From: Bradyrhizobium forestalis
Lineage (GTDB): Bacteria > Pseudomonadota > Alphaproteobacteria > Rhizobiales > Xanthobacteraceae
Length of the DNA: 64,000 bases
Reading direction: 5' to 3'
Assembly: GCF_002795245.1 (NCBI RefSeq)
Contig: NZ_PGVG01000007.1
Span: forward strand, 1-64,000
How positions within the stretch are numbered: position 1 is the stretch's first letter; each line of letters begins with the position of its first letter. Position numbers and translations under genes: made by a program. This document shows, in pieces, positions 16,614 to 25,056 of the stretch. The notes under the pieces are model-generated. The model worked only from the letters and a program-made list of their open reading frames with translations. It ran no database searches and was not told where the DNA came from.

Positions 16614-16924
16614 GCGGGGGACTCCACAAACTTGCAAGGCAGCCCCAGCCTACGACAGCCAAAGGCGGTCGTCTGTGAAGGCTACCACATTGACGAACCG
16701 AGACAATGTTGCAGCGATCGCCGGCGTCGGGTTCCGGAGAATCGGGGCGTCACACCCATTGAACCTTATTGATCGCAGCCATGACTAAGGAGGCCGCTGG
16801 CCCGTATCCCCCGCACGGTGGCCGCACGCGCGACATGCGGAGGTTGAACGCGCTGCACTTGGCTCGCGTCTAACAGACAGCAGCACTGCTGTGCTGCGGT
16901 GAAACTATCGCGCCCGAGGCCGTC
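16614..16924. other. Divergent intergenic region, no gene seen
   Basis: This 311-nt gap separates the cyclase-SUMF1 gene from the exported-protein gene at 16925. It must hold both promoters, but no convincing sigma-70 or EcfG boxes were found: the one GGAAC on the minus strand (near 16733) lacks a GTT-type -10 at 16-17 nt. No conserved short reading frame, tRNA or strong hairpin is visible. Confidence 0.5.
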
Positions 16925-17548
16925 ATGAAGCTCTCTGTCATTGCCGCCCTGACTTTCGCTGCGCTGATCAGCGCCGCCCATGCCGACGAGGCCGACAAGG
17001 TCCGGGAGACCACAAAGGCCGAAGCCGACGCCTTCAACGCGCGCCTCTATGCGGGCACGCTCACCGACAAGGCCTACGCCTGCTTCGTCCGTCGCTACGA
17101 TGCCGAGCATCTGGCGCGGCATCCCAAGCAGAAGGTGGCATCCATGAAGCTGCTGGTCTCCGCGGAAACCGACAAGGAAGACAAGCAGCTGCACAATTCC
17201 TTCCGCCTGGGCTTCCGCTATCGGCATCGCTCCGGCGATTTCGACTCCAGTGGCTCGTGCGGCAGCCATGCCGTGCTGCTCAGCGAGGGGGACGAGGTCC
17301 GCATGGGCTGCGGCGTCGACTGCGAAGGCGGCGGCATCGAAGTGGCGCTGTCCAAGGACAACAAGTCGGCGATCATCCGCCTCGTGCAGATCCGGGTCTG
17401 GCAGAACAACAAGCCGGACGACGAGGCCGAGCAAGCGCTGGTCGCCGGCGCCGACGACAAGATCTTCCGCCTCGATCGCACCGACAACAGCGAGTGCGCC
17501 TCGCTCGTGACGGACCGCAAGGAACTCGCCGCACTGCGCCACAAGTGA
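16925..17548 (+). CDS. Exported protein of unknown function
   Basis: A 207-residue protein with a clear signal peptide (MKLSVIAALTFAALISAAHA, cleavage after residue 20), so it is periplasmic. The mature part has six cysteines at most, including a GCGVDCEGGG stretch and a Cys near the C-terminus, which suggests disulfides. No enzyme motif is recognised. It is followed 40 nt later by another exported protein gene in the same direction, so the two may share a transcript. Confidence 0.8.
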   Translation: MKLSVIAALTFAALISAAHADEADKVRETTKAEADAFNARLYAGTLTDKAYACFVRRYDAEHLARHPKQKVASMKLLVSAETDKEDKQLHNSFRLGFRYRHRSGDFDSSGSCGSHAVLLSEGDEVRMGCGVDCEGGGIEVALSKDNKSAIIRLVQIRVWQNNKPDDEAEQALVAGADDKIFRLDRTDNSECASLVTDRKELAALRHK

Positions 17549-17588
17549 TATCTGTCGCGCGAGCTCAGTCCGTCGAAGGAGACTGCCC

Positions 17589-18038
17589 ATGAACCGCCGG
17601 AACATCTTGTGGAGCGCCGTCTCGGCCCTGGGCGCGGCGCTTGGCGCCTCCGGCGCAAAAGCCGCGACCGATGCCGGCGCGAGCAGCAAGCTGAAGGTCG
17701 TCTATCATCTCAGCGACGCCGAGAAGGTCAATTTCGTGCTCGGCAACATCCAGAACCACATCGACGGCGTCGGCGGGCCCGAGCATGTGACGATCGCGCT
17801 GGTGATCCACGGCCCGGCGCTGAAGGCGTTTCACTCGGCTCAGGCCAGCCCCGACATCAGCAAGCGCGTCGGCGATTTCTCCAAGGACGGCGTCGAGCTT
17901 GCCGCCTGCGGCAACACGATGAAGGCGCAGAACGTCACGCTGAAGGAGCTGCTGCCGGGCTTCGTCAGCGCCGAGAAAGGCGGCGTGGTGCGTTTGGCCG
18001 AGCTGCAGTCGCAGGGGTATTTTTATTTGCGGCCGTAG
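17589..18038 (+). CDS. DsrE family protein, exported
   Basis: A 149-residue protein with an N-terminal MNRRNILWS followed by a hydrophobic AVSALGAALGASGAKA stretch. The double arginine resembles a Tat signal but lacks the full motif, so Sec or Tat export are both possible. The mature domain is DsrE/DsrF-like: LKVVYHLSDAEKVNFVLGN, then VIHGPALKAF, and the conserved cysteine in LAACGNTMKAQN. Family members are linked to sulfur-relay or thiol chemistry, but periplasmic single-domain forms have no fixed role. It has a purine-rich AAGGAG Shine-Dalgarno sequence just upstream. Confidence 0.85.
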   Translation: MNRRNILWSAVSALGAALGASGAKAATDAGASSKLKVVYHLSDAEKVNFVLGNIQNHIDGVGGPEHVTIALVIHGPALKAFHSAQASPDISKRVGDFSKDGVELAACGNTMKAQNVTLKELLPGFVSAEKGGVVRLAELQSQGYFYLRP

Positions 18039-18060
18039 CAGCCGGGAAATCGGTGCGCTC

Positions 18061-18206
18061 CCTCCCCCGCCTGCGGGGGAGGGTCGGGGAGAGGGTGTCT
18101 CCGCAACGGGATAGTCCCCTAGAGGAAAGAGCCCTCACCCGGCGCGCGGGACGATGCTTCGCATCGCCCGGGACGCGCCGACCTCTCCCGCAAGCGGGAG
18201 AGGTGT
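18061..18206. repeat. Palindromic intergenic repeat, family A-related
   Basis: This begins with CTCCCCCGC-ctg-CGGGGGAG type symmetry and ends with CTCTCCCGC-aa-GCGGGAGAG (18182-18202), with CCCTCACCCGG and GATGCTTCGCATC inside. Its layout of terminal hairpins around TCACCC words resembles the family A copies at 3795 and 33566, but the sequence has diverged. It fills the gap between the dsrE-like gene and the ArsR operon and may terminate the former. Confidence 0.7.
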
Positions 18207-18224
18207 CCCAAGCCGCTTGACTCA

Positions 18225-18246
18225 TCCATAACCCCACAGTTATGAG
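18225..18246. promoter_or_regulatory. Operator-like palindrome 1 upstream of the ArsR gene
   Basis: TCCATAAC-N6-GTTATGAG: an inverted repeat with a 6-nt spacer and CATAAC/GTTATG as the perfectly paired core. Its start is 26 bp from the start of the second, perfect copy at 18251. Its position 33-54 nt before the ATG of the ArsR-type repressor gene suits autoregulation by a dimeric winged-helix repressor. Confidence 0.65.
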
Positions 18247-18250
18247 TACA

Positions 18251-18272
18251 TCCATAACTTCCCAGTTATGGA
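18251..18272. promoter_or_regulatory. Operator-like palindrome 2 overlapping the ArsR gene leader
   Basis: TCCATAAC-N6-GTTATGGA is a perfect 8-bp inverted repeat with the same 6-nt spacer as copy 1. It ends 6 nt before the ATG at 18279 and so overlaps the ribosome binding site; a bound repressor would block both elongation and the leader. Two sites spaced 26 bp apart (about 2.5 helical turns) are typical of repressor pairs. Confidence 0.7.
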
Positions 18273-18278
18273 TCTTTC

Positions 18279-18602
18279 ATGTCCGCCGCACCCGATCTCC
18301 TGTTCAGGACGCTCGCCGACCCGACGCGGCGGGCGATCTTCGAGCGGCTGTGCCGCGAGGGGGAGCAGACCGTCGGGGCGCTGACTGCGCGATCCGGAGT
18401 GTCCCAGCCGGCGGTCTCAAAGCATCTCGGCGCCTTGAAGCAGGCTGGCCTGGTGCGCGACCGCCATGAAGGACGCCAGACCCACTACAGCGCGCGGCCC
18501 GGTGCGCTCAATCCGCTGATCGACTGGACCGGCCGGATGGCCGGGTTCTGGCAGAAGAGGCTCGACGCCCTCGACGATCTCCTGAAGAGGATGGACCAAT
18601 GA
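18279..18602 (+). CDS. ArsR/SmtB family transcriptional repressor
   Basis: A 107-residue winged-helix regulator. The segment LADPTRRAIFERLCREGEQTV leads into the recognition helix region SGVSQPAVSKHLGALKQAGLVRD, then the wing (HEGRQTHYSA). It lacks the CxC metal motif of ArsR/SmtB metal sensors, so it belongs to the subgroup that pairs with SRPBCC/AHSA1 proteins and is not obviously metal-responsive. It overlaps the next gene by ATGA and is preceded by two matching palindromes, which it very probably binds. Confidence 0.92.
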   Translation: MSAAPDLLFRTLADPTRRAIFERLCREGEQTVGALTARSGVSQPAVSKHLGALKQAGLVRDRHEGRQTHYSARPGALNPLIDWTGRMAGFWQKRLDALDDLLKRMDQ

Positions 18603-19027
18603 ACGAACCTGCCGGGACTCGAACCGTCGTCATCGAGCGCGAATTTGCCTTTCCGGCTGAACGGATCTGGCGCGCGCTGACGCAGCCGCATCTGATCGAG
18701 GAATGGCTGATGAAGAACGACTTCAAGCCGACCGTCGGCCATCGCTTCAACCTGCGCGGCGAATGGGGCGGCGTGCTGGATTGCGAGGTGCTCACCATCG
18801 AGCCGCAGAAGACGCTCGCCTACACCTGGAATTTCTCGCACGAGGACGCCGCCTTCGATCTCAAGAGCGTGGTGACCTTCACGCTGACGCCGACGGGCGC
18901 GGGCACGCATCTGCGCGTCGAGCAGGCGGGCTTCAGCCCGACGCAGAAGCAGGCCTTTGGCGGCGCGCATGCCGGCTGGAAGCAGTTTTTGGCCAAGCTG
19001 GACGAAGTACTGGCGCGGCCGGATTGA
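18599..19027 (+). CDS. SRPBCC (AHSA1-like) domain protein
   Basis: A 142-residue START/AHSA1-fold protein: EREFAFPAERIWRALTQPHLIEEWLM at the N-terminus, strands around GHRFNLRGEWGGVLDCEVLTIEP, and the C-terminal helix GAHAGWKQFLAKLDEVL. The fold forms a hydrophobic ligand cavity, but the ligand is unknown. It is translationally coupled to the ArsR gene through ATGA, the standard arrangement for this subgroup, where the SRPBCC protein may bind or modify the inducer. Confidence 0.9.
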   Translation: MNEPAGTRTVVIEREFAFPAERIWRALTQPHLIEEWLMKNDFKPTVGHRFNLRGEWGGVLDCEVLTIEPQKTLAYTWNFSHEDAAFDLKSVVTFTLTPTGAGTHLRVEQAGFSPTQKQAFGGAHAGWKQFLAKLDEVLARPD

Positions 19028-19034
19028 GCCAGCC

Positions 19035-19280
19035 ATGTCGATCATTGCAGAGGAGGTCCCGTTGAAGATGTGGATTCGACAAATCCATCGCTGGCTGTCC
19101 ATCGCCTTTACTCTCGCGGTCATCGCGAACATCGTCGCCATGACGATGCAGCTCGATGCCGCCTGGATCGGCTTCCTGGCGCTCGTCCCGCTGATCCCGC
19201 TGCTTGCGACCGGGCTCTATCTGTTCGCGCTGCCTTACCTTGGCCGGCGTAGCGGTGCTCACAGCGAGGCCAGGTCATGA
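19035..19280 (+). CDS. Small inner-membrane protein
   Basis: An 81-residue protein with two predicted transmembrane segments (about IHRWLSIAFTLAVIANIVAM and WIGFLALVPLIPLLATGLYL). Two starts are possible: ATG at 19035, 7 nt after the SRPBCC stop, or ATG at 19068, which has a strong AGGAGG at 19051-19056 and would give 70 residues starting MWIRQIHRWLS. The IHRWLS-type helix resembles the first helix of PepSY-family membrane proteins. Function is unknown; it is part of the ArsR operon and overlaps the next gene by ATGA. Confidence 0.7.
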   Translation: MSIIAEEVPLKMWIRQIHRWLSIAFTLAVIANIVAMTMQLDAAWIGFLALVPLIPLLATGLYLFALPYLGRRSGAHSEARS

Positions 19281-19720
19281 CGAAAGCGGCGGCGGCGAAG
19301 AAAAGCAGCGCGAAGGCGGCGGACGGGGCCTCGCCCTCCAAGCTGATCGACGGCCGGATCAAGGAGCTCGGCGACTGGCGCGGCGAGATGCTGGCGCGGA
19401 TCCGCGGCCTGATTAGGGAAGCCGACCCTGATGTCGTCGAGGAATGGAAATGGCGCGGCGTTCCCGTGTGGGAGCACGACGGCATCATCTGCACCGGCGA
19501 GACCTACAAGGAAGTGGTGAAGCTGACCTTTGCCAGGGGCGCGGCGCTGCAGGATCCCGCGGGCCTGTTCAACTCCAGCCTCGACGGCAACGTGCGGCGT
19601 GCGATCGATATTCGCGAAGGCGAGAAGATCAACGAGAAGGCGCTGAAGGCGCTGATCCGCGCGGCGGTGGGGCTGAATGCGTCGAAGGCGAAGAAGAAGC
19701 CGGCGAAGCGGTCCGCATAG
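19277..19720 (+). CDS. DUF1801 domain protein
   Basis: A 147-residue soluble protein with an Ala/Lys-rich head and tail flanking a DUF1801 (YdhG/YjbR-like) domain: IKELGDWRGEMLARIRGLIREADPDVVEEWKWRGVPVW contains the diagnostic E-x-W-K-W pattern, followed by GETYKEVVKLTF and AIDIREGEKINEKALKALIRAAV. The fold is CyaY-like and the role unknown. It is the last gene of the ArsR-SRPBCC-membrane protein operon (ATGA overlap), an association seen repeatedly in alphaproteobacteria. Confidence 0.88.
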   Translation: MTKAAAAKKSSAKAADGASPSKLIDGRIKELGDWRGEMLARIRGLIREADPDVVEEWKWRGVPVWEHDGIICTGETYKEVVKLTFARGAALQDPAGLFNSSLDGNVRRAIDIREGEKINEKALKALIRAAVGLNASKAKKKPAKRSA

Positions 19721-19738
19721 CGATGCAGCAACGAACGT

Positions 19739-19935
19739 CTTTCCTTCTCCCCTTGTGGGAGAAGGTGGCATAGGCGGCCTGCAGCCGCCGTTCTTCAGAA
19801 CGCCGAAGCAGAGCTTCGGCTATGGCGCCGGATGAGGGGTCTCTATCGGCAGGGAAGGTGTGGAGAGATACCCCTCACCCCAGTGAGCTTGTGCCTGCCA
19901 GCGTCGCTGCCCTCTCCCACAAGGGGCGAGGGCAC
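19739..19935. repeat. Palindromic intergenic repeat between convergent genes
   Basis: TCTCCCC-ttgtg-GGAGA type symmetry at 19748-19766 is matched by CTCTCCCACAAGGGGCGAG near 19912-19930. Internal hairpins GGCGGCCTGCAGCCGCC and GCCGAAGCAGAGCTTCGGC (about 19773-19820) and CCCCTCACCCC words lie between them. This is a diverged member of the same repeat group as 3795-3928. It separates the convergent DUF1801 and spoVR genes and could terminate both. Confidence 0.65.
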
Positions 19936-19972
19936 ATCAACGCGCATTTCGCCTTTTTGCCGGTAAGCCGCC

Positions 19973-21511
19973 TCACGCCACCGCCGCCGGTATCGGGCGC
20001 GGGCTCACGACATATTCGCGCAGGACCTTGTCGTTGGCGTCAACCTCGATCAGCGCGACGTCGTAGGTCCAGAGATCGGCGAGATGCTGCAGCACGCGCT
20101 TGGCGTCGGTCTCGTTGAGCTGCGAGCCCTTGATGACGTGGTGATGCAGGATCAGGCGGCGGTCGCCGGAGAGATCGACGTCGACCACCTCGATATTGGC
20201 GTCGATGAAGCCGACGTCGTGCTGCCGCGCCAGCTCGCGGCGGACGCGGCGGAAGCCGCGCTCGTCATGGATGGCATCGACCCGGATGCCGGCGCGCTCC
20301 TCGGGATCGTCGTGCAGGTGGAACATGCGGAAGTGCCGCATCAACCTGGGACTCAGGAACTGACCGATGAAGCTCTCGTCGCGATAATTGGCCCAGACGT
20401 CGCGCAGCACGCCCATGACGTCGTTCCTGCCGGCGATGTCGGGGAACCACTCGCGGTCCTCGTCTTGCGGCCTGGTGACGATGCGCTCGATGTCCTGCAT
20501 CACGGCAAAGCCGAGCGCGTAAGGATTGAAGCCGGAGAAGCGGGGGTCGTCGAATTCGGGCTGGAACACCACGTTGGTGTGCGATCCCAGGAATTCGAGG
20601 AAGTTGCCGTCGCTGATGCGACCCTGCTCGTGCAGCTTGGTCATGATGCGATAGTGGACGTAGGTCGCCGTCCCCTCGTTCATCACCTTGGTCTGGCTCT
20701 GCGGATAGAAATATTGCGCGATGTGGCGGACGATGCGCAAGAGCTCGCGCTGCCAGGGCGCCAGCCGCGGCGCGCTCTTCTCCAGGAAATAGAGCAAATT
20801 CTCCTGCGGCAGGCCGAGCAGCTTGCGGCGGCGCTCGATGCTGAGCGCGGACCGGCTCTTGGTCGCGCCCTTGGGAACTGTACGCCAGAGATCGTTGAAG
20901 ACCTCCTCCTCGTGCTGGCGGCGGCGCCCTGCCCGCTTCTCCTCGGCGCGCAGATCGAGCTTCTTCTTGCCGGGATAACGGTCGATGCCGTGCGACATCA
21001 GCGCATGCGCGGCATCGAGCGTGCGCTCGACCTCGATGCGGCCGTAGCGATCCTCGCATTGCATGACGTAGTTCTTGGCGAAGTCGAGATAGTCCAGGAT
21101 GCCGTCGGCGTCGGTCCACTGCTTGAACAGATAATTGTTCTTGAAGAAATGGTTGTGGCCGAAGGCGGCATGCGCGATCACCAGCGTCTGCATCGTCGCC
21201 GTGTTCTCCTCCATCAGATAGGAGATGCAGGGCGAGGAGTTGATCACGATCTCATAGGCGAGCCCCATCAGGCCCTTGCGGTAGGACGCCTCATGGAACG
21301 CGAAGTGCTTGCCGAACGACCAGTGCTTGTAGAACAAGGGCATGCCGACCGACGAATAGGCGTCCAGCATCTGCTCGGCAGTGATGACCTCGATCTGGTT
21401 CGGATAGACGTCGAGCCCGAGATCCTTCAACGCCACCTCCTCGCAGGCATCGGTGATGCGCTGCAAGGTGTGAAAATCCCAATCGGCGCCTTCGAACAAT
21501 CGTTCCGTCAT
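19973..21511 (-). CDS. spoVR: SpoVR family protein
   Basis: A 512-residue soluble SpoVR/YcgB protein: typical motifs are GMPLFYKHWSFGKHF, YEIVINSSPCISYLMEEN, AHAAFGHNHFFKNN and MNEGTATYVHYRIM. The conserved His/Glu-rich helices (AHAAFGHNHFF, NEGTATYVH) suggest a metal site. Its biochemical role is unresolved. In E. coli the ycgB-yeaGH group belongs to the RpoS stress regulon and the proteins act together. Here it is the third gene of prkA-yeaH-spoVR, with an ATGA overlap to yeaH. Confidence 0.94.
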   Translation of the reverse strand: MTERLFEGADWDFHTLQRITDACEEVALKDLGLDVYPNQIEVITAEQMLDAYSSVGMPLFYKHWSFGKHFAFHEASYRKGLMGLAYEIVINSSPCISYLMEENTATMQTLVIAHAAFGHNHFFKNNYLFKQWTDADGILDYLDFAKNYVMQCEDRYGRIEVERTLDAAHALMSHGIDRYPGKKKLDLRAEEKRAGRRRQHEEEVFNDLWRTVPKGATKSRSALSIERRRKLLGLPQENLLYFLEKSAPRLAPWQRELLRIVRHIAQYFYPQSQTKVMNEGTATYVHYRIMTKLHEQGRISDGNFLEFLGSHTNVVFQPEFDDPRFSGFNPYALGFAVMQDIERIVTRPQDEDREWFPDIAGRNDVMGVLRDVWANYRDESFIGQFLSPRLMRHFRMFHLHDDPEERAGIRVDAIHDERGFRRVRRELARQHDVGFIDANIEVVDVDLSGDRRLILHHHVIKGSQLNETDAKRVLQHLADLWTYDVALIEVDANDKVLREYVVSPRPIPAAVA

Positions 21512-22791
21512 GGAGCGGTCTTCTCCTGGGCAGTTTCGCGGCGCTGGAACAGGTCGTGGAACACCGGAAAGATCTCGCTGCGCTCCGAGACCTTGCGCAT
21601 CGAGAGCGGTGCGCCGCTGCTGCGCAGGCGCTCATAGAGGGTCCAGAGCGAGGAGTCGGAGAGATCGAAGGCGCTGCCGCCGGATTCCCCGACCTCGAGA
21701 TAGGCGAAGAACTGGCAGATCGGCAGGATCTTGTCGGTCAGCAGCAGCCCTGTGAGCTCGCCGTCGGAGTAGGAATTGTCACCGTCGGAGGCTTGCGCGG
21801 CGTAGATGTTCCAGTCCGACGGGTTGAAGCGCTCGCGCACGATCTCGTGCATCGCCTGCAGCGCGCTGGAAACCAGCGTGCCGCCCGAGGCCGGACCGTA
21901 GAAGAAGGTCTGCTCGTCCACCTCCTCGGCGCGATCGGTGTGGCGGATGAAGACGATCTCGACGTGCTTGTAGCGCCGCTTCAGGAACACGTAGAGCAGC
22001 ATGTAGAAGCGCTTGGCGAGATCCTTCATGTGCTCGGACATCGAGCCGGAGACGTCCATCAGGCAGAACATCACGGCCTGCGCGACGGGCTTCGGCACCG
22101 TCTCGAAGCGCCGGTAGCGGATGTCGAGCGGGTCGATGAAGGGAATGCGCTTGGATTTCGCCTTCAACCTTTCGAGCTGAGCGACCAGCTCCGCGCGCTC
22201 GTCCTCGTCCGTGCATGCTTCGACCGCGGCTTCCAGCTCGTCGATCTCCTCCTTGCGGGGACGCTTGAGCGCGATGCGGCGCGCCAGCGCGAGCTTCACC
22301 GTCCGGCTCACCGAGATGTTGGCCGGCGAGCCCGACGTGGTGTAGCCGGCGCGCTGGATGCCCTCGCTCTCGGTCTGCGCGATCTTGCGCTTGGCGAGAT
22401 CCGGAAGCTCGAGGTCGTCGAGGAAGAGATCGACGAACTCGTCACGGCTCAGCACGAAGCGGAAGGCGTCCTCGCTGTCGCCTTCGCCGGGGCCGGAATC
22501 CTTGGCGCTGCCCTGGCCGGAGCGCTGGAGATAGTCGCCCTCGACGAATTTCTTGTTGCCGGGCAGGACCATGTCCCGCGTTCCGCCCTCGCGGCGGAAC
22601 CGCGGCTCGTGCATGCCGTCGAGCGGGATCGTGACCTCACCCCCCTCCAGGACGTCCTTGATGTCGCGTTCCTGCGAGGTCTTCTTGACGGCGCCCTGCA
22701 CCAGGGATTTGGCCCGACGCAAGAACCGCTGGCGGTTCTCAAGACTCTTGCCGCCTGGATTCAGGCGCCTGTCAATGATGTGAATGGGCAC
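21508..22791 (-). CDS. yeaH: YeaH/YhbH family protein (DUF444, von Willebrand A fold)
   Basis: A 427-residue protein. The N-terminal half is basic and starts MPIHIIDRRLNPGGKSLENRQRF, the family signature. The C-terminal half is a von Willebrand A-like domain with a MIDAS motif DVSGS (Asp246, Ser248, Ser250). YeaH-type proteins work with the kinase/AAA protein PrkA (YeaG) in nitrogen-starvation and stationary-phase responses. The gene is 24 nt downstream of prkA and overlaps spoVR by 4 nt. Confidence 0.93.
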   Translation of the reverse strand: MPIHIIDRRLNPGGKSLENRQRFLRRAKSLVQGAVKKTSQERDIKDVLEGGEVTIPLDGMHEPRFRREGGTRDMVLPGNKKFVEGDYLQRSGQGSAKDSGPGEGDSEDAFRFVLSRDEFVDLFLDDLELPDLAKRKIAQTESEGIQRAGYTTSGSPANISVSRTVKLALARRIALKRPRKEEIDELEAAVEACTDEDERAELVAQLERLKAKSKRIPFIDPLDIRYRRFETVPKPVAQAVMFCLMDVSGSMSEHMKDLAKRFYMLLYVFLKRRYKHVEIVFIRHTDRAEEVDEQTFFYGPASGGTLVSSALQAMHEIVRERFNPSDWNIYAAQASDGDNSYSDGELTGLLLTDKILPICQFFAYLEVGESGGSAFDLSDSSLWTLYERLRSSGAPLSMRKVSERSEIFPVFHDLFQRRETAQEKTAP

Positions 22792-22815
22792 TTTTCCATC
22801 CGCCTCCCATCCGCC

Positions 22816-24759
22816 TCAGCCGGCCTGCTTCACGCGCATGTACCATTCGACGAGCCGGCGAACCTGACGCTCGGTGTAGCCGCGCTCCACCATGCGTGCG
22901 ACGAACTCGCCGTGCTTCTTCTCCGTCTCGCCGTCCTTCTTCGACCCGAAGGAGATGACCGGAAGCAGGTCCTCGACCTGGGAGAATATCCGCTTTTCGA
23001 TCACATCGCGAATCTTCTCGTAGGAGGTCCAGGTCGGATTCTTGCCGGCGTTCTGGGCCCGCGACCGTAACGAGAATTTGACGACCTCGTTCCGGAAGTC
23101 CTTTGGATTGGCGATGCCGGCCGGCTTCTCGATCTTGGTCAATTCCTGGTTCAACAGTTCGCGATCCAGCAACTGGCCCGTGTCAGGATCCTTGAAGTCC
23201 TGATCCTCGATCCACGCATCCGCATAGTCAACGTAACGGTCGAAAAGGTTCTGGCCATAGTCGGTGTAGGATTCCAGGTACGCCTTCTGGATCTCGTTAC
23301 CGATGAATTCGGCGTAGCGCGGCGCGAGTTCCGCCTTGATGAATTCGAGATAGCGTTTCTCGGTCTCCTCCGGCAGCTGCTCGCGGCGGATCGACTGCTC
23401 CAGCGCGTACATCAGGTGCACGGCGTCGGCGGCGACCTCCTGCGGGTCGTGGTTGAAGGTCGCAGCCAGGATCTTGAAGGCAAAGCGCGTGGAAACGCCG
23501 TCCATGCCCTCGTCGACGCCGGCGGCATCGCGGTATTCCTGGACGCTACGCGCCTTCGGATCGGATTCCTTCAGGCTCTCGCCGTCGTAAACCCGCATCT
23601 TGGCGAACACCGTGGAATTCTCGTGCTTGCGCAGGCGCGACATCACCGAGAACCGTGCCATCGTCTCCAGCGTCGAGGGCGCGCACGGCGCCGACGCCAG
23701 TTCGGAGCCCTGGATCAGCTTCTCGTAGATCTTCTGCTCTTCGGTGACCCGCAGCACGTACGGCACCTTGATCACGCAGATGCGGTCGATGAAGGCTTCG
23801 TTGTTCTTGTTGGCCTTGAAACTCGCCCACTCCGCCTCATTGGAGTGCGCGAGAATGACGCCGTTGAACGGGATCGCGCCGATGTTCTCGGTGCCGATGT
23901 AGTTGCCCTCCTGCGTCGCGGTGAGCAGCGGGTGCAGCATCTTGATCGGCGCCTTGAACATCTCGACGAATTCAAGGATGCCCTGGTTGGCGCGATTGAG
24001 GCCGCCCGAATAGCTGTAGGCGTCGGGATCGTTCTGCGCGTAGGTCTCGAGCTTGCGGATGTCGACCTTGCCGACCAGCGACGAGATGTCCTGGTTGTTC
24101 TCGTCGCCCGGCTCGGTCTTGGAGACCGCGATCTGGCGCAGCCGCGACGGCTGGATCTTGGCGACGCGGAATTGCGAGATGTCGCCGCCGAAGGCTTCCA
24201 GCCGCTTGTAGCACCACGGGCTCATCAGGCCGGTGAGGCGCCGTCGCGGAATGCCATACTTCTCCTCGAGCATCGGCCCGAGGTTATCCGGATCGAACAG
24301 GCTGAGCGGGCTCTCGAACACGGGTGAGAGTTCGTCGCCGGCCTTGAGCACATAGATGGGGTTCACTTCCATCAGCGACTTCAACCGCTCGGCGAGCGAG
24401 GACTTGCCGCCGCCGACCGGGCCGAGCAGATAGAGGATCTGCTTGCGCTCCTCCAGTCCTTGCGCCGCGTGGCGGAAGAAGCCGACGATGCGCTCGATGG
24501 TTTCTTCCATGCCGTAGAAGCCGGCGAAGGCCGGATAGGTGCGGATCGTGCGGTTCAAAAAAATACGGCCAAGGCGAGGGTCCTTGGCCGTGTCGATCGT
24601 CTGGGGATCACCGATCGCCGCTAGAAGTCGTTCGGCCGCGTTCGCGTATTTCATGGGATCGCTTCGACACGATTCCAAATATTCCGCCATCGACATGTCG
24701 TGCTGGCTTCTCGCCTCGAACGACCGAGCGAAAGCGTTGAACAGAGAATCGTTGTACAT
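22816..24759 (-). CDS. prkA: PrkA family AAA/serine kinase-like protein
   Basis: A 647-residue protein of the PrkA/YeaG family. An AAA-type domain has its Walker A motif GPVGGGKSS at 113-121, and the C-terminal region resembles a kinase-like PrkA domain. It was first described as a serine kinase, and some later work reports ATP-dependent protease activity. It starts the prkA-yeaH-spoVR operon. A sequence fitting an EcfG-type stress promoter lies 35-60 nt before the ATG at 24759, in line with stress induction of the E. coli homologues. Confidence 0.95.
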   Translation of the reverse strand: MYNDSLFNAFARSFEARSQHDMSMAEYLESCRSDPMKYANAAERLLAAIGDPQTIDTAKDPRLGRIFLNRTIRTYPAFAGFYGMEETIERIVGFFRHAAQGLEERKQILYLLGPVGGGKSSLAERLKSLMEVNPIYVLKAGDELSPVFESPLSLFDPDNLGPMLEEKYGIPRRRLTGLMSPWCYKRLEAFGGDISQFRVAKIQPSRLRQIAVSKTEPGDENNQDISSLVGKVDIRKLETYAQNDPDAYSYSGGLNRANQGILEFVEMFKAPIKMLHPLLTATQEGNYIGTENIGAIPFNGVILAHSNEAEWASFKANKNNEAFIDRICVIKVPYVLRVTEEQKIYEKLIQGSELASAPCAPSTLETMARFSVMSRLRKHENSTVFAKMRVYDGESLKESDPKARSVQEYRDAAGVDEGMDGVSTRFAFKILAATFNHDPQEVAADAVHLMYALEQSIRREQLPEETEKRYLEFIKAELAPRYAEFIGNEIQKAYLESYTDYGQNLFDRYVDYADAWIEDQDFKDPDTGQLLDRELLNQELTKIEKPAGIANPKDFRNEVVKFSLRSRAQNAGKNPTWTSYEKIRDVIEKRIFSQVEDLLPVISFGSKKDGETEKKHGEFVARMVERGYTERQVRRLVEWYMRVKQAG

Positions 24760-24793
24760 GATCCCTCTCCGCGTGAGTTCCGCTACAAGCTGA

Positions 24794-24819
24794 AACGAAA
24801 GCAGTTACCGGACCGTTCC
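24794..24819 (-). promoter_or_regulatory. EcfG-type stress promoter for prkA-yeaH-spoVR
   Basis: On the minus strand GGAAC (24819-24815) is followed after exactly 17 nt by CGTT (24797-24794), a full match to the alphaproteobacterial EcfG/RpoE2 consensus. The expected start of transcription (about 24787) leaves a leader near 28 nt before the prkA ATG. Nothing else is recognised in the 297-nt gap 24760-25056. Confidence 0.75.
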
Positions 24820-25056
24820 TCAGGCCGTTTCGAATCAGCGTGAGCACATGACGATCATTGGACACCCGGGTGCCAACACGACGCAACGCACAACGTAGGC
24901 ACTCCATGAGTTACGAACAGGCACATGCCTGTAATTTGTGCGAATCTCTATCTATATTGGCTCATTTCCAGAAAATGTCACTTGGTCGCAACATCCGGGC
25001 ATTCCCGGGGCTCTGTCCATCCGGCAATGCAGCATAGCGATCCGGGAGCGGCGATC

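Noticed and set aside
16614..16637. TTG start adding eight residues to the cyclase-SUMF1 protein
   Set aside because: The ATG at 16613 has a GGAG nearby, and the added residues are not part of any recognisable domain.
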